Source of the DNA: Pseudomonas vanderleydeniana
GTDB lineage: Bacteria > Pseudomonadota > Gammaproteobacteria > Pseudomonadales > Pseudomonadaceae
NCBI RefSeq assembly: GCF_014268755.2
Contig: NZ_CP077093.1
Location: 6,880,501-6,944,500, forward strand
DNA: 64,000 nucleotides
Direction: 5' to 3'
The translations under genes were made by a program, and so were the position numbers. Positions 38,901-45,526 of the stretch are shown here, piece by piece; within the stretch, counting starts at the first letter, position 1; each line of letters opens with the position of its first letter. The notes below the pieces were generated by a model, which made no database searches, was not told the DNA's origin, and saw nothing but the letters and a program-made list of their open reading frames with translations.

Positions 38901-39893
38901 GACAACCGCGTCGCACTGCGGGTGACACCGGTCTCGCTGCACGCCGGCAGCGCCCACGACTACAGCCTCGGCCGCTTCGGCAGCGGCCTGCCCAGCGGCT
39001 CTCCCGGCTCGCAGCAGGCCAACGGCGTCGGGCTGGCGGTCGCCGTGGAGAGCCCGCCGCACGGGATCAAGGCGGACATCGGCGTCAGCCCCGTGGGCTT
39101 CACCTACAACACCGTGATCGGTGGCATCAGCCTTGAACAACCGATGGTGTCCAGCCCGAACATGCACTACAGCATCGCCCTGTCGCGCCGGCCGGTCACC
39201 GACAGCCTGACCTCCTTCGCCGGCACCCAGGACCGTCGTACCGGCGTCACCTGGGGCGGCGTGACGGCCAATGGCGGCCGCGCACTGCTCGGCTACGACG
39301 ACCAGGAAGTCGGACTTTACGGCTATGGCGCCCTGCACAAACTGGTCGGCAACAACGTCGAGGACAACACCCGCGCCGAACTGGGCGGCGGCATCTACTG
39401 GTACCTGGACAACCAGCCCGACGAGAAGCTGACGGTGGGCCTGAGCACCCTGGTGCTGTCCTATGAGAACAACCAGGGTTTCTTCACCTACGGCCACGGC
39501 GGCTACTTCAGCCCGCAGACGTTCTTCTCCGTGGCGGTGCCGGTCAACTGGTCGCAGCGCTCCGACCGTTTCAGCTACCGGCTCAACGGCGCGCTGGGGG
39601 TGCAGTACATCAACCAGAAAGGCGCCGACTACTTTCCCGGACACAGCGCCGAGCAAGCCGCCAACAACCTCACCTACCCCGGCAAAAGCAGCACCGGGGT
39701 CGGCTATAACCTGAACGCGGCAGGCGAGTATCGCCTCGGTTCGCACCTGCTGTTGGGCGGCGAGATGGGCGTGGACAACGCCCAGGACTATCGCGAGATC
39801 AACGCCTCGCTGTACCTGCGCTACCTGTTCGAGAAGATCAGCGGGCCGATGGCCCTGCCGGTCAGCCCGTACCGTTCGCCCTACTCCAACTGA
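35994..39893 (+). CDS. bcsC: Cellulose export protein BcsC (TPR scaffold plus outer-membrane barrel)
   Basis: The 1299-residue protein begins with a signal peptide (to about residue 26, STAARA). It continues with a long periplasmic TPR superhelix (about 30-850, with repeats such as YGLGLGNMQLKRPDEARKYL and LGIVRQKQERLDEAEDLLVR). An acidic Pro/Ala-rich linker follows (about 850-920). The BCSC_C outer-membrane beta-barrel (about 960-1299) has YSIALSRRPVTDSL and ends in aromatic-rich strands. It exports the glucan across the outer membrane. In many operons bcsZ lies just before bcsC; here bcsB and bcsC overlap directly by ATGA, leaving no room for it. Confidence 0.95.
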   Translation: MSRLARRTSLRRTLPLALLVALASTAARADDPQAQLIEQGRYWQAQHNPDRAMDAWNKLLLLAPDQPEALYGLGLGNMQLKRPDEARKYLARLQALVPPPRQARQLEQDIALGSDEQAQLLARARKLVDGNQYDEAVKVYRQLFNGRQPQGDLAREFYFLLGYTRGGEQEARTGLERLLREHPDDRAAALFLAKHMVRNLDTRAEGIRRLAVLARDKEVGSDANETWRFALTWIGPPAPAQVPLFEQFLAAHPDDREIRELMNKGKALTRSNASTAKAAAWRRDPLDARGLQALEAGDLAAAEQAFQARLQDKPDDPDALGGLGIVRQKQERLDEAEDLLVRATRQPAGHPWRQALDNVRYWRLMAGATAARKAGRQDQARKMIEQAASQSPGQPASQVALANLQAQEGQLAKAEAAYRRILANHRDDPQALNGLVGVLAQQGKADEALKLIDSLSPAAQARLNAEVPIRSLRATQVARVAEQRGDLKAAEQAYRQALTDDPGNAWTRFALARIYLGRGRTQAARDQINDLLKRHPDQPDALYTRTLLAAQLGEWQDAQASLARIPPARRSRAMDEFGKEIALHVQTEAAVANLRRGQRQEAQALLARSQALAEGKPERVAILASAYIDAGQPQQGVALMRDLVERSPNPDSKLQLLYADILFKAEQDNDAADILRNLQGTRLSDSDRRHYAALVKLYRIKQADQLREKGNLVAAYDMLKPILRQSPRDPQANAALARLYSANGNNAKAMALYKPLLENDPRNADLQLSVASLAAQAHDNARAEKALKTALALKPGVPKVLTSAATTYRAMGRSSEAAELLRQAVAIEGSQRRANPPFGTTDSDGDNPFLDLPGQPRRVVARAEDPLRTASESADTMPADPSLTTPLYGSADSLLEDDPAPAGNPFAGRRPGEAAPEELSPTQRALNDILQERSGYVAQGLSVRSNNNEPGLSKLTDVEAPFEANLPAGDNRVALRVTPVSLHAGSAHDYSLGRFGSGLPSGSPGSQQANGVGLAVAVESPPHGIKADIGVSPVGFTYNTVIGGISLEQPMVSSPNMHYSIALSRRPVTDSLTSFAGTQDRRTGVTWGGVTANGGRALLGYDDQEVGLYGYGALHKLVGNNVEDNTRAELGGGIYWYLDNQPDEKLTVGLSTLVLSYENNQGFFTYGHGGYFSPQTFFSVAVPVNWSQRSDRFSYRLNGALGVQYINQKGADYFPGHSAEQAANNLTYPGKSSTGVGYNLNAAGEYRLGSHLLLGGEMGVDNAQDYREINASLYLRYLFEKISGPMALPVSPYRSPYSN

Positions 39894-39911
39894 CCTGCCG
39901 GAGCGTGCAGC

Positions 39912-40571
39912 ATGGCCACCTCATCCGCCCTGGCGGGCCTGACCTTCCTGATCATTGGCGACAGCCACCTGGCGACCCCCGACTTCCTGCTCAACCCGCT
40001 GCACGACGCCCTGACCCGCCAGGGTGCCCTGGTACACTCCCTGGGTGTCTGCGGGGCCAGCGCCGGCGACTGGCTCAAGGCGACCCCCAGCCCCTGCGGC
40101 GGCGCCGAACGCCGGGGCAGCGCCGAGGCCACGGTGCTGGACAGCGCCAGCACCCAGCCGATCGGCCAGCTGCTCGACAGCGACAAACCGGATGTCACCG
40201 TGATCGTCATGGGCGACACCATGGCCAGCTACGACAAGCCGAGCTTCCCCAAGGCCTGGATCTGGCAGCAGACCAACAGCCTGGTCAAGGCCATCGCCGC
40301 CCACCACAGCCCCTGTGTCTGGGTCGGGCCGAGCTGGGGCAGCGAGGGTGGCAAGTACGGCAAGACCTACGAGCGGGTACGGACGATGTCGGATTTCCTC
40401 GGCAAGAGCGTCGCCCCCTGCCGCTACATCGACTCGCTGCAATTCTCCGGCAAGGGCCAGTGGGCGACCATCGACGGCCAGCACCTGACCCTCACCGGCT
40501 ACAGGGACTGGAGCGCGGCCATCGTCAAGGCGCTGCTGCAGACGCCGTTGCCACGACCGCCCGGCAAGTGA
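39912..40571 (+). CDS. SGNH/GDSL-like hydrolase at the end of the glucan operon
   Basis: The 219-residue protein opens with LTFLIIGDSHLA, a strand followed by a GDSH block like SGNH block I (Ser18). Near the end WATIDGQHLT gives the D-x-x-H of block V. The middle segment VIVMGDTMASYD replaces the usual G-x-N-D of block III, so the oxyanion Asn is not obvious. There is no signal peptide: GDSH begins at residue 16, so as read the protein is cytoplasmic or exported in an unusual way. GGAG lies 8 bases before ATG 39912, which is 18 bases after the bcsC stop. A role in modifying or deacylating the polymer is inference from position only. Confidence 0.75.
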   Translation: MATSSALAGLTFLIIGDSHLATPDFLLNPLHDALTRQGALVHSLGVCGASAGDWLKATPSPCGGAERRGSAEATVLDSASTQPIGQLLDSDKPDVTVIVMGDTMASYDKPSFPKAWIWQQTNSLVKAIAAHHSPCVWVGPSWGSEGGKYGKTYERVRTMSDFLGKSVAPCRYIDSLQFSGKGQWATIDGQHLTLTGYRDWSAAIVKALLQTPLPRPPGK

Positions 40572-40708
40572 ATCGTGAGGCGCGGCTGCTCGCAGGGAAA
40601 AATCACACGCTTCGTTCCGGTATCGGCACAGACGTCAGGTAACCTCGCGACTATTCTTGGCATCTTACGGTCAGACAGGGACTACTGACCGCCCGAACAG
40701 GAGCTCGC

Positions 40709-42490
40709 ATGCCCGTTGCCTCTCTCAACCCGGATCGCTGGCTGGACCTCAATGAACTGCTGCGCGAACTGGTCAGCCAGGGTTTCATCAGCCAGGACTC
40801 GGCCGAACACGCCATGACCACCCGGCGCAACTCGCAGAACAGCCAGTTGCACCCCCTGGAATTCATCGCCAGCCAGCACCTGCCCGACCTGAGCCGTCCC
40901 GGCAAGCCGCTGGACCTGGAGAACCTGACCCTGTGGCTGGCCCAGCAGGCCGGCCAGCCGTACCTGCGCATCGACCCGCTGAAGATCGACGTCGCCGCGA
41001 TCATGCCGCTGATGTCCTACGCCTTCGCGCAGCGCCACAAGATCCTCGCCGTGGCGGTCGACCGCGACAGCGTGACCGTGGCCAGTGCCCAGCCCCACGT
41101 ACGCGGCTGGGAGGCCGACCTGAGCCACGTGCTCAAGCTGCCGATCCGGCGGGTGGTGGCCAACCCGGTGGACATCCAGCGCTACACCGTGGAGTTCTTC
41201 CGCCTGGCCAAATCGGTCAGCGGCGCCAGCATGGTCGATCAAAAAGGCCACAACCTGGGCAACTTCGAACAGTTGCTCAACCTTGGCGCCAGCGACCAGG
41301 AGCCGGACGCCAACGACGCGCACATCGTCAACATCGTCGACTGGCTGTTCCAGTACGCGTTCCAGCAGCGCGCCAGCGATATCCACATCGAGCCGCGGCG
41401 GGAACAGGGCACCGTGCGCTTTCGCATCGACGGCGTGCTGCACAACGTCTACCAGTTCCCGCCCCAGGTGACCATGGCGATCGTCAGCCGGCTCAAGAGC
41501 CTGGGCCGGATGAATGTCGCGGAAAAGCGCAAGCCCCAGGACGGCCGGGTCAAGACCAAGACCCCCGACGGCGGGGAAGTGGAACTGCGCCTGTCGACCC
41601 TGCCGACCGCGTTCGGCGAGAAGATGGTGATGCGGATCTTCGACCCGGAGGTGCTGCTCAAGGACTTCGATCAACTGGGTTTCTCCGCCGATGACCTGCG
41701 CCGCTGGCAGGACATGACTCGCCAGCCCAATGGCATCATCCTGGTCACCGGGCCCACCGGTTCGGGCAAGACCACCACGCTGTACACCACCCTGAAGAAA
41801 CTGGCGACGTCCGAGGTCAACCTCTGCACCATCGAGGACCCGATCGAGATGGTCGAGCCGGCCTTCAACCAGATGCAGGTCCAGCACAACATCGACCTGA
41901 CCTTCGCCAGCGGCGTACGCGCGCTGATGCGCCAGGACCCGGACATCATCATGATCGGCGAGATCCGCGACCTGGAAACCGCCGAGATGGCGATCCAGGC
42001 CGCACTGACCGGGCACCTGGTGCTGTCGACCCTGCACACCAACGATGCACCGAGCGCCATCAGTCGCCTGCTCGAACTCGGCGTGCCGCACTACCTGATC
42101 AAGGCCACGGTGCTCGGGGTCATGGCCCAGCGCCTGGTGCGCACACTGTGCCCGCACTGCAAGGCGCCGCAGAACCTGTCCGAAGAGGACTGGCAGGTCC
42201 TCACCCGCCCCTGGCAGGCGCCCCTGCCCAGCGGCGCGCAACAGGCGGTCGGCTGCCTGGAGTGTCGCGACACCGGCTACCGCGGGCGCGCCGGGGTCTA
42301 CGAGATCATGCAACTGAGCGACAGCATCAAGGCACTGATTCATGCCGACACCGACCTGCTGGCGGTGCGCCGCCAGGCATTCAAGGAAGGCATGCGCAGC
42401 CTGCGCCTGTCCGGCGCACAGAAGGTCGCGGCGGGACTGACCACCATCGAGGAAGTGCTGCGGGTCACGCCCCAGAGCGAACAGCGCTGA
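40709..42490 (+). CDS. Solitary GspE/PilB-family secretion ATPase
   Basis: A 593-residue cytoplasmic ATPase. The N-terminal part resembles the GspE/PilB N1-N2 region (about 10-190), and the C-terminal motor domain is complete. It has SDIHIEP (Asp box start), Walker A GPTGSGKTTT (about 348-357), TIEDPIE, the Walker B region IIMIGEIRD and the His box LSTLHTNDA. A zinc tetracysteine follows (CPHC...CLEC), as in GspE and PilB. No pseudopilin, platform or secretin gene is nearby, so its machine is encoded elsewhere or it is an orphan. AGGAG precedes ATG 40709. From memory, PAO1 has a similar gene next to its CYTH-CHAD gene. Confidence 0.9.
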   Translation: MPVASLNPDRWLDLNELLRELVSQGFISQDSAEHAMTTRRNSQNSQLHPLEFIASQHLPDLSRPGKPLDLENLTLWLAQQAGQPYLRIDPLKIDVAAIMPLMSYAFAQRHKILAVAVDRDSVTVASAQPHVRGWEADLSHVLKLPIRRVVANPVDIQRYTVEFFRLAKSVSGASMVDQKGHNLGNFEQLLNLGASDQEPDANDAHIVNIVDWLFQYAFQQRASDIHIEPRREQGTVRFRIDGVLHNVYQFPPQVTMAIVSRLKSLGRMNVAEKRKPQDGRVKTKTPDGGEVELRLSTLPTAFGEKMVMRIFDPEVLLKDFDQLGFSADDLRRWQDMTRQPNGIILVTGPTGSGKTTTLYTTLKKLATSEVNLCTIEDPIEMVEPAFNQMQVQHNIDLTFASGVRALMRQDPDIIMIGEIRDLETAEMAIQAALTGHLVLSTLHTNDAPSAISRLLELGVPHYLIKATVLGVMAQRLVRTLCPHCKAPQNLSEEDWQVLTRPWQAPLPSGAQQAVGCLECRDTGYRGRAGVYEIMQLSDSIKALIHADTDLLAVRRQAFKEGMRSLRLSGAQKVAAGLTTIEEVLRVTPQSEQR

Positions 42491-42502
42491 GCGAGCGCAG
42501 GC

Positions 42503-43531
42503 TCATTTCTCCGGGGTGATGACGAACCAGTCGATCACCCCGACCTCGCTGTTGGGCCTGACCTCCACCGGGGTTGCGTCACCACGTCGCTGGAGGATCG
42601 AGCGTCCCTCGGCGACCTTCTCGCCCGTACGCTGATTGATCGCGTCCAGCTCACCGGTCGGGCTGAACAACCGGGCACCGCGCTCGTCGCCACGAACCCG
42701 CGTACCCTGTGGATAAAGCCACTCGCCCAACGTGGCCGGCCTTGCCAGTTGCCCTTCCCAACTGTCAATGCGGCGCTGTCCGTCGAGGTACATGCGCAGC
42801 GCGGACAGCCGCAAGCCGTCGAGGGCGATCTCCAGGTTGTCGGCATCCTCGGCCCGCAACATCCAGCCCCGCCCATCGCCACTCACAATGGTCCCGGCCG
42901 GCCAGGCCACGCCTGCCACCGTCACGTCGGGCACCAGGGTGCACTGCTTGAAACGCCAGCGACTCGGCCGGTACGTGTCCTCGCTGTCGCGGCTGAAACT
43001 CGTCCAGACACCGGCGCTGCAGGACCAGCCCTCCACCACCTGGTCATGCTCCAGGCGCATGCCGGATTCGCTGTAGCCCGGCGAGAAGTCGATCGCCGAC
43101 ACCGGCATCCCCAATACGTCCAGGGGCGCCGCCAGTTCGATCGACTTCAGGCTCTCCAGGCCATGGGGCTGGGGGTTGCCCTGCCAGTCCTCGGGATCGA
43201 GGGTACCCAGATGAGCCTGGCTGCCCGCCGGGAAACTCAGTTCCCCCAGTTGCAGCCCGGTCTCCAGGCGCGGGTTCAGTGCCTGGCGCTCGGCCTCGGA
43301 TTCGGCCTCCATGCGCTGGAAATCGCGCAACATCGTTGCGCCCAGCCCGGCGAATACCAGTCCCACCACGATCAGGCAGCCATAGCGCCAGGGATTGCGC
43401 CGCAGATGACGGCGCGTGCGCGCGAACAGCAGGGCCACCAGTACCCACAGCAATCCGATCACGCTGACCATGGCCAGCGCGGCCAACAGGAAAATGAACA
43501 GGATGGCGGACGGATCGGGGCCGAAGATCAT
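42503..43531 (-). CDS. Membrane-anchored protein of unknown function
   Basis: The 342-residue protein begins with two membrane helices (about 10-35 and 49-67) separated by an Arg-rich cytoplasmic loop (RTRRHLRRNPWR). About 270 residues follow that would lie outside the membrane and are predicted to be beta-rich (for example VAGVAWPAGTIVSGDGRGWML, WEGQLARPATLGEWLYPQGTRV). Cys residues in GWSCSAG and FKQCTLV could form a disulfide. No family is recognised. It is convergent with the GspE-type gene (12 bases between stops) and divergent from the SPFH gene. No strong ribosome-binding site is seen before ATG 43531. Confidence 0.75.
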   Translation of the reverse strand: MIFGPDPSAILFIFLLAALAMVSVIGLLWVLVALLFARTRRHLRRNPWRYGCLIVVGLVFAGLGATMLRDFQRMEAESEAERQALNPRLETGLQLGELSFPAGSQAHLGTLDPEDWQGNPQPHGLESLKSIELAAPLDVLGMPVSAIDFSPGYSESGMRLEHDQVVEGWSCSAGVWTSFSRDSEDTYRPSRWRFKQCTLVPDVTVAGVAWPAGTIVSGDGRGWMLRAEDADNLEIALDGLRLSALRMYLDGQRRIDSWEGQLARPATLGEWLYPQGTRVRGDERGARLFSPTGELDAINQRTGEKVAEGRSILQRRGDATPVEVRPNSEVGVIDWFVITPEK

Positions 43532-43687
43532 CGCAATCGGGTGCTCGCGGCAGGGTCGATGGCTCGCACCTTAGCACGGGCTGCGTCCTACAGGCTTGAA
43601 CACAAATGACACACTTATTCCGGGGCCAGAGCCGCTACAATCAGCTCATTATCGGTACCTCGGTAATCACTTGAACAGGGAATCGTC

Positions 43688-44611
43688 ATGCAAATCGGTA
43701 GCGTACTTCTGCTCTTCGTCGGCCTGGCCATCGCCATCGTCTTCATGGGGTTCAAGGTCGTACCCCAGGGCTACCAGTGGACGGTGGAACGCTTCGGCCG
43801 CTACACCACCACCCTCAAGCCGGGCCTGAACATCATCGTCCCGGTCATGGACCGCATCGGTCGCAAGATCAACGTGATGGAAAGCGTGCTGGACATCCCG
43901 CCGCAGGAAGTCATCACGTCCGACAACGCCACGGTGCAGATCGACGCCGTGTGTTTCTTCCAGGTGGTCAACACCGCCCAGGCCGCGTACGAGGTGAACA
44001 ACCTCGAACACGCCATCCGCAACCTGCTGCAGACCAACATCCGTACCGTACTCGGCTCCATGGAGCTCGATGCCATGCTCGGCCAGCGCGACACCATCAA
44101 CGAGCGCCTGCTGCGCACCGTCGATGAAGCCACCGCGCCATGGGGCATCAAGATCACCCGGATCGAGATCAAGGACATCAGCCCGCCTGCCGACCTGATG
44201 GCGGCAATGTCCGGGCAGATGAAGGCCGAGCGGGTCAAGCGGGCGCAGATCCTCGAAGCCGAAGGCCTGCGTGCCTCGGCGATCCTCACCGCCGAAGGCA
44301 AGAAGCAGGCGCAGATCCTCGAGGCCGAGGGTAACCGCCAGGCCGCGTTCCTCGAGTCCGAGGCCCGCGAACGGCAGGCCGAGGCGGAAGCCCGTGCGAC
44401 CCAGGTGGTGTCCGAGGCGATCGCCAATGGCAACGTCCAGGCAGTGAACTACTTCGTCGCGCAGAAGTACGTCGAGACCCTGGGCCGGCTGGCCTCGGCC
44501 AACAACAGCAAGGTGATCCTGATGCCGCTGGAAGCCAGCCAGGTCATTGGCGCGGTCGGTGGCATCGGCGAAATCGTCAAGGCCACCTTCGACGGCAACA
44601 AGAAGGCCTGA
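43688..44611 (+). CDS. SPFH/band 7 (stomatin-like, QmcA-type) membrane protein
   Basis: The 307-residue protein has an N-terminal membrane segment (2-20, [19 protein letters not shown]). The SPFH domain follows (about 25-190, [16 protein letters not shown] at its start), then a long Ala/Glu-rich coiled coil (about 190-260, [19 protein letters not shown]). It should form large membrane rings or microdomains with its partner NfeD, encoded 10 bases downstream. ATG 43688 follows AGGGA. The SPFH-NfeD order is the common bacterial arrangement and supports membrane quality-control roles. Confidence 0.93.
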   Translation: MQIGSVLLLFVGLAIAIVFMGFKVVPQGYQWTVERFGRYTTTLKPGLNIIVPVMDRIGRKINVMESVLDIPPQEVITSDNATVQIDAVCFFQVVNTAQAAYEVNNLEHAIRNLLQTNIRTVLGSMELDAMLGQRDTINERLLRTVDEATAPWGIKITRIEIKDISPPADLMAAMSGQMKAERVKRAQILEAEGLRASAILTAEGKKQAQILEAEGNRQAAFLESEARERQAEAEARATQVVSEAIANGNVQAVNYFVAQKYVETLGRLASANNSKVILMPLEASQVIGAVGGIGEIVKATFDGNKKA

Positions 44612-44621
44612 GGCGAGCACC

Positions 44622-45071
44622 ATGTGGGAATTCCTGCAACATCTGTCCTTCTGGGACTGGCTGGCCCTCGGCACCCTGCTGCTGATCCTCGAGGTGTTCG
44701 GCGCCGGCGGCTACCTGCTGTGGGTCGGCATCGCCGCAGCGGTGGTCGGCGTGCTGACCTTCGTCATTCCCGGCCTGCCGTGGCCCCTGCAGTTCCTGCT
44801 GTTCGGCGTGCTGTCGATACTGACCGCGGTGCTCTGGTGGAAACGCCAGCGCGCCGCGAACATCGCCAGTGACCAGCCGGGACTCAACGAGCGCGGCCAT
44901 GAGCTGATCGGCAAGAGCTTCGTGGTGCACTCGGCCATCAGCGGCGGACGCGGCAAGATCAAGGTCGGCGATGGCGTCTGGCTGGTCACCGGGCCGGATG
45001 CCGAGGTCGGCACGCGGGTGCGGGTGATTGCGCAGAACGGCACGGTGCTGCAAGTCGAAACACTTGAATGA
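44622..45071 (+). CDS. NfeD family protein
   Basis: The 149-residue protein has three or four membrane helices (about 10-80, with LGTLLLILEVFGAGGYLLWVG). A C-terminal OB-fold domain follows (about 95-147: ELIGKSFVVHSAISGGRGKI, VGTRVRVIAQNGTVLQVE). It is the short NfeD1b form without a protease domain, which pairs with SPFH proteins. It is 10 bases downstream of the SPFH gene, so the two form an operon. Confidence 0.92.
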   Translation: MWEFLQHLSFWDWLALGTLLLILEVFGAGGYLLWVGIAAAVVGVLTFVIPGLPWPLQFLLFGVLSILTAVLWWKRQRAANIASDQPGLNERGHELIGKSFVVHSAISGGRGKIKVGDGVWLVTGPDAEVGTRVRVIAQNGTVLQVETLE

Positions 45072-45139
45072 GGGCAATGGAACTCCGTATGGGTGGGGAC
45101 GATCCAACACTGCATATCACCCCCAGCGGAGTAACCATC

Positions 45140-45457
45140 ATGCGTCTCAAATATGCTGTCGCCACCGTGGCACTGCTGTCTCTTCCCATTGGCTCGGCCA
45201 TGGCCGACGGTTTCTGGCGCAACGTCATTTCGTCCGGGGCCACCACCGGTTCGACCTACCTGACCTTCAAGGACCACAAGCTGGTCGTCGCCGCCCAGGA
45301 TGACGCCGGCAGCTTCGTCGCCAGCAACGGCGCGATCCGCGGTCCGTACCTGGAAGCGGCCATGCAGAAAGTGCGTGCCGACAATCCGGACCTGAAGGCC
45401 AGCGACATGGAGCTGGCCAACGCGATCCTGGCGAAGAACGCCCTGGCTGAAGAGTGA
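45140..45457 (+). CDS. DUF2388 small secreted protein
   Basis: A 105-residue protein with a signal peptide (MRLKYAVATVALLSLPIGSAMA). The mature part includes SSGATTGSTYLTFKDHKLVV, a segment conserved in DUF2388 proteins of Pseudomonas, followed by a helical tail. Function unknown, location periplasmic. ATG 45140 has GGAG 7 bases upstream; in-frame ATGs further up read through the intergenic space. A bidirectional terminator follows. Confidence 0.85.
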   Translation: MRLKYAVATVALLSLPIGSAMADGFWRNVISSGATTGSTYLTFKDHKLVVAAQDDAGSFVASNGAIRGPYLEAAMQKVRADNPDLKASDMELANAILAKNALAEE

Positions 45458-45475
45458 TCGACAGCAGGTTGAGCC

Positions 45476-45512
45476 GATGAAAAACGCCGACGATCAGTCG
45501 GCGTTTTTCATC
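45476..45512. terminator. Bidirectional intrinsic terminator
   Basis: A 16-bp perfect stem (45476-45491 with 45497-45512, loop GATCA) with A5/T5 inside the arms separates the convergent DUF2388 and gcvP genes. Confidence 0.95.
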
Positions 45513-45526
45513 ATCCCACGGCCCAT

